From positions 13,020,001 to 13,084,000 of the forward strand of contig NC_088312.1 of the NCBI RefSeq assembly GCF_910592395.1: a DNA stretch of 64,000 nucleotides, given 5' to 3'. Shown here piece by piece: positions 55,200 through 64,000 of this stretch. Position 1 is the stretch's first letter. Each line of letters begins with the position of its first letter. The position numbers and the translations under genes are program-made. The notes under the pieces are model-generated. The model searched no databases and had not been told where the DNA came from. It was given only the letters and a program-made list of their open reading frames with translations. This DNA comes from Lineus longissimus (taxonomy: Eukaryota > Nemertea > Pilidiophora > Heteronemertea > Lineidae).

Positions 55200-56365
55200 A
55201 TGAAACCTTGCCCGATGTTGCACAGCTATATCCGCTCGGGGACACTTGCTTGTTTGATTTCGTAGAAGCTGGAATCGAGTTTGAATTTCCAGAATCCTCA
55301 AAATTTGTGAAGTCAGTGATTATCATTATCGGTGAGTAGCATTGCGATTACCTGTACTGTTTGACCGAAAAGGTTTCGAACCGTTTTATTATAGCGGCGA
55401 ATCTTAAAAACTTCAAAAAATAGAATTTCGTGAAAATTTCGGAAAAAATACCTAACTACGTTGTAGTTTATTCGCGGAAATAAAACGCCAACACAAATAT
55501 GCACACCGTAGAAGTTTTACGGAAAAACGAAAATTACCTTAATGGATGCTGAGATTTCGAAAAAAACTCTTGAAGGGTTTTTTTCAGCTGAAAAAGCCCT
55601 GGCTGGTGTTGGCCGTGGCTTTTCAAAAGCTCCACAACTTTTATTTCTAAATATTTGTAATGTAGCGCCCGTGTGATCGGGGTATTTCAGAAACAGAAAG
55701 TAAAATAGGTCATCACCACCTATAGATCAAACATAGCGACGGAAACATTGTGACGCTGCCGCGGATTTTGGCCGTCAGATATAGAAATGATATGACAATA
55801 ACATTATGAAACAACAGAAATTGACCTTATCCCCGTTAGATCTATCGCAACCACCAAGGTTTTTACCCCTCAGCCCAAATGGGCTAGAGGGGCATTGTCG
55901 TCACCTGCGCCCTCCGTCCGGGCGGGCGTCTGCTACTTGGTTTCCGTCGATTTCTAGGAGAACGGCTTTGACAATCAATTCAATTTTTGGTATGTACATT
56001 GGGGGTGACTAGAGGAAGGTTCCTTTCGAAAACGGGCTTGTTCCGATTATCAATATGGCCACCAGGGCGGCGTGTTTGAAATTGGTTTCCGTCAATTTCG
56101 AGGAGAACCATTCCAGCCATTCCACTAAGCCAACTTCACCATTATCTCACCTTCAACCTTAATAGGCTGAGGGGTTATGCTCGCTTTGCGATACTATTTT
56201 GGTATCTTATTGAGATTTAAAACATTCATGGGATATAACTCGGCCACATCTAAATGGATTATCAGACCATAAGGTTTAGAATGCGTGTCATCCATTGTGA
56301 CCATGATTTTTTTGTTTTTATTTTTCATACAAGATAATCCTAGCAGAGACATTTGGAGGTACACG
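55200..56365. other. Spacer before the MAM gene, one diverged repeat
   Basis: Around 55865-56130 the phrase 'ggtttccgtc(g/a)atttc' plus 'aggagaac' occurs twice, with 'ggcattgtcgtcacctgcgc' and 'ggccaccagggcggcg' nearby. This resembles an internally repeated interspersed element of uncertain type. The remainder shows no gene. Confidence 0.4.
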
Positions 56366-59171
56366 ATGAATACGTTGGTTCCTCTATTGCTGGTTGTCCT
56401 GGCCCTGTACACACCAACACCATCTGTGGCGGGTAAGTGTCCCGAGTGCATGCAAACTTACTGGCGGTGACAGTTAATCCAAGTATCCTGAGGATACGCA
56501 CAACGCCGGTAGATCGGCATGCCCGAGTGCAGTGGTTGCAGTCTCATATATCTATTTCCTTCTTTATTCATGTAAACCATATAAAATAACTGATTATCAG
56601 CGTTTTAGTGCAACTCGTCTTAGAGCTGCGAGTAAGGTCGAAGCCGAGCACTCGAGATTGTTCGTGATGTGCATTAAGTTCTTCTACTGAACATACCTTA
56701 TCCCCAGTGCACAACTCGAAAGCGAGGCATTCTCTGCAGACACGAGACAAGACCACAATTGATTTTTAAGCCTTTTAGCAGTTAAATTGTCAATGTTTGA
56801 CCGCGACGCATCAAAGAACGCGTCAAGTAGTGAAACTGAAATTCGGATATGATATACGGGTTAGTCTTGCGAGTAACTGGTGCGATGGAAATTGGTGATT
56901 GACCACGGAAATTTTTTTATAATCGACAAATTAGACAGACTTTGATATTTCCACTGTTTTCAGCCAACTGGCAGAAAAAACTCAAAACACGCCCCCTATT
57001 ACCCAATTAGCAAAATTCGAAATTAATTTTTTCATCAAATAATTTCTTTATATCTGTAGACTTGCCACAGCTAATATTTTTTCAATACCTCTCCAAATAT
57101 GTACTTGAGAGTAAAAAACATGCACTCGTCTAATTGATAGGCCTCGACCCTCCAACCTATGAATATTCATTAGTGGTCTTGTCTCACACCGCCGGGTATA
57201 CACTTCAAGTGAAAATGGATTCATTAGGCGAAAATAGAATTATTTTATATGATTAAATGTTGAGTATATTTCTGAGAAATGTATTGTCGCTACATCAATA
57301 GGATATACTTAGGAATGTTAACTACATTTAACTTAAATCGAGGTTTTGGAAAATGTCAGAGATAGGCTTTCGATTTTGGAAAATATGAATCTGTATGAAC
57401 ACAGAGCGTGTTAACAGATTGGGTTTAGGATCGAAGTCTGCATCAGAATGCGCAACTGGGAAGTCCCTTAAAGTATTCACTGCTGCGCATGCCCAGTGGT
57501 AGATGACATGCCAACTACGTCAGGACCGACCAATTTGACGCTTCCAGAACATTCAGAAAAGTGTAAAATCTGACCACCGGTGCCCTTATGCAACGGAGCA
57601 TCTGTGACCCATACTGATTGTGCTGGTCATCTACTAAATGGCAACAGCAACCTCGAAGCGAGCGCAACAGCTGCAAACTTGAAACAAAAATAGGCGGATT
57701 TTGTTGGTGGCATGGGTGATCGGCCATGTTTTTTTTTCATAACAAAGATTCCTTTTTCGTATATTTGCATCTTCATCACGCTGCAGGAGAGCCAGGATCA
57801 GAACTATGTGAATGTCCAAAACCCAAACAACGCAGGCTTTTCACTCTTGCGATCAATGCAAATGATGCGAAATGTCTCGAGTTCGAATACCGCATCAAAC
57901 CATCAGCAGACAGGATCCTGACAGTGGCCTTGAAGATAGGTGGCGCCATCGAAGCGCCACTCTGGTCGGCAGTCGCTGGCAGTGGGAAAGATTGGAAAAA
58001 TGCAACTCTTCCGGTCAGAAAAGGACGCTACAATGTAATTATAAAAAATATCTATATGTATGTAGCTTCTGTGTAAGCACGTGCACTACTTATTCATTGA
58101 ATGCACGCCGGATTTCGGGAGCGCTTGGCGTCAAACGCGGAACTGACAGTTTCGACGTTTTGTAGTTTGATACCATAATAATCACAAACCGTAAATTGAA
58201 AAATTCGTAATTTGATGCAAGCCGCCCGGGTGACGTCGTCAACCGAGTAAATGACGGCGTCTTTTAGTACTCAACTGAAAGTCGCGCCTGGTAAGACAAA
58301 AAATAAACCACAAAATACTGCCGCATGATTGCGAGTCGTATGATTTCATGATATCTGAGTTTTGCCACCTTTGTTTATACATACAGGTGCACAACTGATC
58401 ACTAACACTCTTTAAGGCCTATCACACGCCGTCCAATAAGAATTTGAAATTTGTAATTGTATTCGAAAATTTCTTATTGCGTAAATAGGTACACTGAATA
58501 TAAATTTCAATATTGCCGTTGTGTGTGTACTCAGATATACAAATGAAACCAATTTTCTGCAAATTTGTATGCATGATAACTGCACTGTGACATCGTGTAT
58601 CTTTGCATTTCGATTTTCCTGACCACCAGTATAAACCCGAACGGCGCACCCCTTTGTAAGATTTTTCAGAAAATATTCTTCTTGCGAGATATTTTGTATA
58701 TGAATTGTCCATTGACCTTGTTTTATGAAACCAGTTTTGCCGGCATTATTTCAGATCGTGTTTGATGGTGTTAGACATGCTGATCGAAATGGTCTTGTCG
58801 CCATCAGAGACATAACACTCCATGACGGCGCCTGTTTCGGAGGTAATTATTTTGTCTAGAATTATCTTGCAAGGCGCTCACCGAACAGGCAGAGGTTTTG
58901 TTTTGTTTGGAGAGCCGAACCGCACTAAAAAAAAACCATTTCGGGAGGCCTGCCTTGCTCTTGTTTGGCGTAGTCCAAATTCTACCCTATCCGCCGCGCA
59001 GTGTGAAAAGTGAAATGTTCAGCATATAACGCGTTTTTCATGCAAGCCAAGGTGATAAAATGCTTCTACTGTACTAGAGTATGTGTGGTTGTACATTATA
59101 TATTTCCGTACATCTATGACGATCAAATTGTTACTAATCTGAAACTCTTACTTCCAGCCGTTGCCCAATAG
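56366..59171 (+). CDS. Small secreted protein with half MAM domain
   Basis: Four exons fit a single frame: 56366-56432, 57787-58034, 58755-58842 and 59158-59171 (TAG 59169-59171), 138 aa. Residues 1-22 form a signal peptide (MNTLVPLLLVVLALYTPTPS). After C30 and C32, residues 52-132 follow the C-terminal half of a MAM domain: CLEFEYRI, a LTVALKIG strand, PLWSAVAGSGKDW, YNIVFDGVRHADRNGLVAIRDI and a final GAC. One N-glycosylation site (NAT, 94-96) is present. MAM domains (about 160 aa) mediate extracellular adhesion and normally begin with another ~70 residues, including a CDFE-type start, absent here. An exon in the 1.35-kb first intron may have been missed. The splice sites and closed frame are good; the domain call is by eye. 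Confidence 0.6.
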
Positions 59172-60261
59172 CCGACACCCAGCATACTTACGTAAGAACG
59201 AGGGACACCTGTCATAACTCGGTTAAAAGTGGTCCCGGTTATTTGGACCGACGAGATCACAGCTCTTCAGCGCCTCCTAACTGCAAGCTAAATAACTATA
59301 ATAGACTCCAAAACAATCCAAGAGAAATTGTGAAAATGAGAACGATATAAAAAATTTCTCATCATATTGGAGCAAACTAATACAATGTATATCAGTCACA
59401 AATGGCTAATCTTGCTAGTTAGTGATGTTTTTTTTGGACTCATGTACTTGTATTGAGGTATATTGGTTCACAATGTGATTCTTATTTCTGTCACTGAATT
59501 TGTGTTTTCCGTCGATTTTCTCCTTGAAATCGATCACTACAGGTCTTATTATCATTGTTCATAGCCTAGCTGTATTTGTATGCAGTTTTGTCTCTTCAGA
59601 TTTATTTCATATAAATTGCTTGGTTTTTGAGAAAGGGTGATTTGTGGTCATTTGTCCGTTTATTTCGTGGATAATTTGGGAAATGGCTGCTTACTCGATA
59701 ACTGCTTTTAAAATAAAATAAAAGGTATTTGATATTACTAACTTGCTCTCATAAGCTTTCAATATTTTGGGAACCCTTGGTCCCGTGATCCTGTCTACAG
59801 CAATATTTAATGCAGACTCTTCGAATTTGCAACGGACCGCTATAAAGTCTCGGCTTTTGCTGCATCTGGTAAGATCTTCGGAATATTCAACTTATATTGA
59901 GCCACGTTTTTCCTTGGCCACCCGATATGTATACAGCAAATATGAAATATAGAAAGTACAGTAATAAAAACACAAATTTGTGTCGTTTCTTTTGGTAGTG
60001 AAAGTAATTGAACCTGACTTTTTCTTCGGAGTCGTGATGACGACGCTCGTATGCGTTGATATCGGCAACCAGTGGAGACCCCCCCCCTTTTCTTGTGAAC
60101 GGTGAAATTGAGGGGTGTAAGGAGTGCACTAAACCCCTCTAAAACTCGTTTGAGAAAAAATCAGACGAGTCTTTTGTTGCCGCAAATCTATTCCGCCCGC
60201 AATATAAGACAGCTTGCTATACTAGTGACGCTAAAGAGAATTTGCGAATACAATAGCCTAG
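59172..60261 (+). other. MAM gene 3' flank, then intergenic
   Basis: A run of 'aaaataaaataaaagg' near 59710 could serve as a polyadenylation signal for the MAM gene. Beyond it no gene or repeat was recognised up to 60261. Confidence 0.35.
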
Positions 60262-60310
60262 CGCAGCTATACCCCGCAACAGCTATACCCCGCAACAGCT
60301 ATATCCCGCG
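60262..60310 (+). repeat. 17-bp tandem triplet
   Basis: 'cagctataccccgcaa' is repeated about three times in direct succession. No function is implied. Confidence 0.7.
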
Positions 60311-60636
60311 CTTCTAGACAAACGCTATGTGCTATAGACCCTTTGCAAAGACGACACATGTTTCCACCGGCCGCCATTGATACACCGGACGAAGAGAGCG
60401 AATATCAAAGAAATTTACGACCTGAAAACAGAAACGATTATACAAATATAAGTTGAACACATTAATGGAGTTGATCCCTATTGCGTGAACAAAGTCAGAT
60501 TTTAGCAATGAACGCCAGGCATTGCCTCCTTGTACTGTCACCCAACCCAGTGTACAGCACTCAGGAGTGCGCGCCTATAAAGGACTGGACGCACACAATC
60601 ATTTCACCTGTGGATGGGTCCGGAAGTCAGAGTGTA

Positions 60637-61068
60637 TGACAAGCGGAGTGTCCAGTTATTCAAACAACCTATATTTCTTCAATAAAACTTGGTTTTGTGG
60701 CTGATAAACTAAGTTTATTTGAAAGAAATGTAGGTTTTTTTAAAACAACCTATATTTTCTCCTAATAAACCAAGTTTTATTGAATAAATTGACATTTCGG
60801 TGCAAAATCTTACATTTTAGTTGATAAATACAGGTTCTGTGTTGAAAAACCATTATTTTTATCATATAGGTTTATGGAAAAAAACTTTAAGAGGAAAGAT
60901 CGAGTTTTTTACAGATAAATTTATATTCTTTCAAACAACCTGGGTTATTAGGAGAAAATATAGGTTATTTAAAAAACCTATATTTCTTTCAAATAAACTT
61001 AGTTTATCAGCCATAAAACCACGTTTTATTGAAGACATATAGGTTGTTTCAGTAACTGGAAACTCCGC
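60637..61068. mobile_element. 432-bp foldback element with ~140-bp arms
   Basis: The left arm from GCGGAGTGTCCAGTTATTCA pairs with the right arm ending AGTAACTGGAAACTCCGC. Pairing continues through 'ttcaataaaac.tggttt', 'tggctgataaactaagttta', 'tttgaaagaaat.taggttt' and 'aacctatattttctcctaat' with only a few mismatches. The arms have 'aacctatat' and 'aaactt.gttt' themes repeated within each. No target duplication was settled. The RNA would be almost entirely double-stranded. Confidence 0.85.
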
Positions 61069-61194
61069 ATGCGATAAGAGAGGCTGACTGAGTGGTGGGC
61101 GGAGCTGAGGCGCAAGTTTTCGCAGCCGCATCCTGTTGTATCATATATTGAGTTCTTGTTGTAGGGGGGAGACCGACTCATGTTGGTTCTCGCA

Positions 61195-61330
61195 CCGCGC
61201 TGCAGAATGTGACGTTGATAACGTCACTCTTTCTTGCCGTAGAATGACGTCGATGGCCATGGAAACGAGTGCATTGGATGACGTCATAAGTCGGTAGCAA
61301 CCGCGACGACACTTTGACGTGACAACGCCG
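61195..61330. promoter_or_regulatory. CRE-rich, X-box-like candidate promoter
   Basis: Within 135 bp lie GTGACGTT, AACGTCAC, TGACGTCG, a full palindromic TGACGTCA (near 61280), and TTGACGTGAC. Also present are GGCCATGGAAAC and GGTAGCAACC, which resemble RFX X-box half-sites. CRE and X-box elements are common in promoters of sperm and ciliary genes, which fits the ODF3-like gene starting at 62402, but a 1.1-kb 5' UTR region or intron would be needed. No transcription start can be read. Confidence 0.35.
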
Positions 61331-61496
61331 ACGGCAAATCCAGGGGAATATTTGTAAAATTTCATCGGAATTTTATCAGGTAAAAGTGATTTATCACAAT
61401 AATAGGGTTCGATTTTAATAGCGTTGATATTTTGATGGGAAAACCTGACGGACGCCGCGCCGGGGACGGACGGGATGACAACCCAGGCTCGTTAAC

Positions 61497-61669
61497 GTAC
61501 GGGTGACTGTATTCATCAACATCCTCACTCTCAATCGTTTGCGTCACCACTATCGAGAGTGATTTAGCTATCTCAAAACATTGCGTGTCAAGATGATTCA
61601 TCAAAGGCCAGCCCTTGCCAATATTGGGCATTTCTGTCAACTCACATTCTTCTTCTTCGGGGTACACCA
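61497..61669 (-). CDS. Candidate exon of an unrecognised minus-strand gene
   Basis: On the minus strand a pyrimidine-rich acceptor (ttcatctag) precedes a frame reading VYPEEEECELTEMPNIGKGW, NHLDTQCFEIAKSLSIVVTQ and ESEDVDEYSHPY. The composition is coding-like, but no family is recognised and no clear donor was found; the left boundary is arbitrary. It could be a chance frame. Confidence 0.22.
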
Positions 61670-62401
61670 CTAGATGAATTCAAAGGAAAATACTTTGCTG
61701 GTGGAGTGAGAGTGCGCATAAATCTGTGACTGTGTTTGATAAAAATAGAGTCTTTGTCAAACTCGGTGAAAAGGATTGTCGACAACGGGTGCGTGTGTGC
61801 AGGATGGCTGTTTCGTCTGCTAATAGCGGACAGTGGTTTTAAGGTTTTCGAAGATGTAGTTGATGTAGAAAAGAAGAAGGCGCGGCACCAGGATAGAACC
61901 CTGATGTCACATCTGCCTCGTATGATGATTTTTTTCCTTTGATGACAACGGTCTGCTATCTATCAAACAAAAAGCTCGCTATCTATGCGTTAGGCTACAG
62001 TCGTCACCTTTATGCCATTTACTTATCCAACTTTTTCAAGCTTCCGATGGCTGACCTTATCAAATTCTTTCGAGAAATCCATGTCTGTCTTTGGGCTCCC
62101 CCGGCTAGGTTGTTTAGGAAATGTCTTTTCTTGGCAGCAATGAGTACCTGGACTCCCTAGGCAGCCCATCGCGTCATCCTCATTTGGTCTCACGAGGCCG
62201 GGCCATTGCGTCCGGAGTGTATGAGTACCGAGACATGGACATTGTGCATCGATCTATAGTCTCAGAACGTCATAGGTCATTGATGATGATTGCCATCTCG
62301 ACGGATGTTCCTTTCAAGGTCACGTATTTCCTAGGCCTAGGGCCCAATACATATCAATGTATTCGTCTCTTTCAGTAACGACATCATTGTACTACAGCAA
62401 A

Positions 62402-64000
62402 ATGGTTCTTGGATACCCCCCTACCTCTGTCCGTGGCCCGATCGCAGCAATGTACCGCTCCCCCGGGCCATGTTATGGACTCCCCGGGCTGGTTGGCCAA
62501 ATCGCTCATGATCCATCAAGCAAATACTACCGTGGACCAACGTACGTGTTCGGTCAGCATCATGGTAAATTCACAGACGACTGCAGCCCTGGGCCATGTT
62601 ATTATCCGGACAGCCGAATTACCAGATGTGGAAAGGATGGCTCCCCACACTATTCACTTCATGACAGAACCCAGTCTGCTGCACCTTTCAAAGTGCCCGG
62701 CCCAGGAACGTACTCGCCAGAAAAGAGCGGCCCATCTGCCTATCACCATCACCCAGAACACAGCTTTGGTGGCATATCTAAGAAGAGGTCACTGGTTAAC
62801 ACACCAGGTAAAGTACATTTATTAGAGTCATTTTAGTTAAACTAATGACGCAGTGGAACGGCCTCGTCCTGCAGCATCGAGAAGAGCCGATCAGGGTGAT
62901 GCATTGGACTGCATAGAAGTCTCCTTTTAGTAAGCGCAAAATAGTTCAACTTCCACTCGAAATATATAAACATCAAATTTCGGATACAGTACGTTGCGTG
63001 TAAAGTATAATAAGCTTAAAAGTGAATGTCCTCAAAAATTATTCGAGTGACCGAACCATTGTAGGTTCTGTCGAGACCCAGGATCTTCAAAATACCTCGG
63101 AGAATAAAAGCGTCCAGTGAACAAGAGATATTTTCTTTGGATATTATCCTCGTCGCATTCAATTATTCTTTCGTAGATATGTCCCCCCCCCCACGAGATC
63201 AGGGTTTGGAATGGTGTTTATTTTCCAGCTGCCAATTGCTACACCGTGCCTGGAATGATTGGCAAGACAGTGTCGAGCAGTAAAAGACAAGCGCCATGTT
63301 ACTCGATCACTGGGAGAAGCCAGACAGGCAGCTTCCATGAGGACTTACGAAAGGTAATGCGCGGGTGACGTTACCCTATCTCGTAATGTCGCATTAGAAC
63401 CTCTCTATTGGGAACATAACAGAAGTCATATTAGGTGACCGACTCTGTCCTGTCCCCGAGGTCCCGTCCTGCAACACTTTTCTCAAAATTTAAAATATCC
63501 AATTTGTCGTGCAACAATTTTTTCCAAATCCAATTTGTGGGTTCAACACTTTTCTCAAAATCCAAGTTGTGGGCAGTGTTGAAAGTGATGCCCCTTTATC
63601 AGTTTCTCAAACAAGTCACACGGTGGCTTGTAATGTTAGGCCGTGTGGCCTCTACTTTGATATTTCTATCCCTCCTGTGATCCAAACAATTATTATAACA
63701 ACATTAGTAAGAGTAAGATTCCATTGAGTTGATATTGTGATAGTTGTGTAAATTCCATTGATCACAAATCGGTGTTTTGAGGACACAGTCACAACCAGAA
63801 TGCCGAACAAGTTTACGTTGATTATACTAAGTAATACACGCTCAGTTCTGTACACGTAATCTTACCCAAAGATGAGCTATAGCGCAATATCTCTAGAAGC
63901 AACATCAGGACAGAAAGTTTAAATATTGTTTTGATATTCTCATTAGACCCCAGGTCCTGGGACTTACAAGATTACAGACCCCGACATCTACAAGCAACGT
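62402..64000 (+). CDS. ODF3: Outer dense fiber protein 3 / CIMAP1-like, 5' part
   Basis: ODF3/CIMAP1 proteins are SHIPPO-repeat (Pro-Gly-Pro) proteins of sperm-tail and ciliary microtubules. Three exons are visible: 62402-62807, 63229-63353 and 63947-64000 onward (window edge), 195 codons so far against about 254 in the vertebrate protein. The start is the ATG followed by VLGYPPTSVRGPIAAMYRSP, matching the family's RGPIMALYSSPGP. SHIPPO motifs lie at residues 20-23 (SPGP), 62-65 (SPGP), 98-104 (VPGPGTY) and 178-184 (TPGPGTY), and APCYSITGR with GSFHEDLRK matches APSYSIKGR..GGFSDDLHK-type segments. Junction phases agree (1, then 0). The gene could equally be an ODF3L paralogue; the symbol is by family. 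Confidence 0.85.
62808..63228. other. ODF3-like intron 1
   Basis: Intron with a C-run near 63183 just before the acceptor. No other feature seen. Confidence 0.6.
63354..63946. other. ODF3-like intron 2
   Basis: Contains a short direct repeat of 'caacacttttctcaaaat' near 63472 and 63544 and a scrap of the pogo/Tigger MITE ('tagaacctctctatt') near 63395. No exon seen. Confidence 0.5.

Noticed and set aside
61736-61942. Plus-strand frame with a segment reminiscent of a DDE transposase (LLIADSGFKVF)
   Set aside because: Only a few residues fit the pattern, and the surrounding conserved transposase blocks are absent.

Overview
This window is animal nuclear DNA, most likely from a marine invertebrate. 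The evidence is intron-split genes with GT-AG junctions, single-exon fragments matching conserved animal proteins, and a dense load of short inverted-repeat transposons, LINE and SINE relics and satellite DNA. No bacterial operon structure, rRNA or CRISPR is visible. The phylum cannot be fixed from the sequence; molluscs, brachiopods, annelids and non-vertebrate deuterostomes all remain possible.

Four gene models are supported, all on the + strand. (1) The 3' part of TMEM135, seven exons between 14653 and 26825, encodes the C-terminal ~280 residues; its earlier exons were not found. (2) NUS1 (Nogo-B receptor, the non-catalytic subunit of cis-prenyltransferase) is complete at 32002-35672, with five exons and 270 aa. 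(3) A small secreted protein with the C-terminal half of a MAM domain lies at 56366-59171 (four exons, 138 aa). (4) The 5' part of an ODF3/CIMAP1-type SHIPPO-repeat sperm-tail protein begins at 62402 and runs off the right edge. The genes have unrelated roles (organelle membrane protein, dolichol synthesis, extracellular protein, axoneme) and show no functional clustering. A minor candidate is a 76-codon single zinc-finger ORF on the minus strand inside a TMEM135 intron.

Layout: 1-14650 is gene-poor, with degraded repeats. 14653-26825 is TMEM135, whose introns carry a decayed array made from one of its own exons, several MITEs, and a 4.2-kb TA-flanked element sitting directly in a splice donor region. 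27235-31754 is repeat-rich spacer (a Harbinger-derived element, pogo/Tigger-like MITEs, a SINE head, a LINE fragment). 32002-35672 is NUS1. 35767-39165 holds a MITE, a 37-bp tandem array, a long foldback and a LINE fragment. 40500-55200 has no recognisable gene: an interspersed repeat with nuclear-receptor-like half-sites, about 32 copies of a 95-bp satellite, a Harbinger-type MITE, and a 2.7-2.9 kb segment present in three near-identical tandem copies. 55200-64000 holds the MAM gene, a 430-bp foldback element, a CRE-rich promoter-like stretch and the ODF3-like gene.

The most unusual structures are the exon-derived array upstream of the 205-nt TMEM135 exon, the 4.2-kb element whose target TA lies in the GTAAGTA splice donor, the perfect 71-bp inverted repeat inside it, and the tandem triplication. 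Product names rest on remembered family sequences read by eye; no database search was possible.
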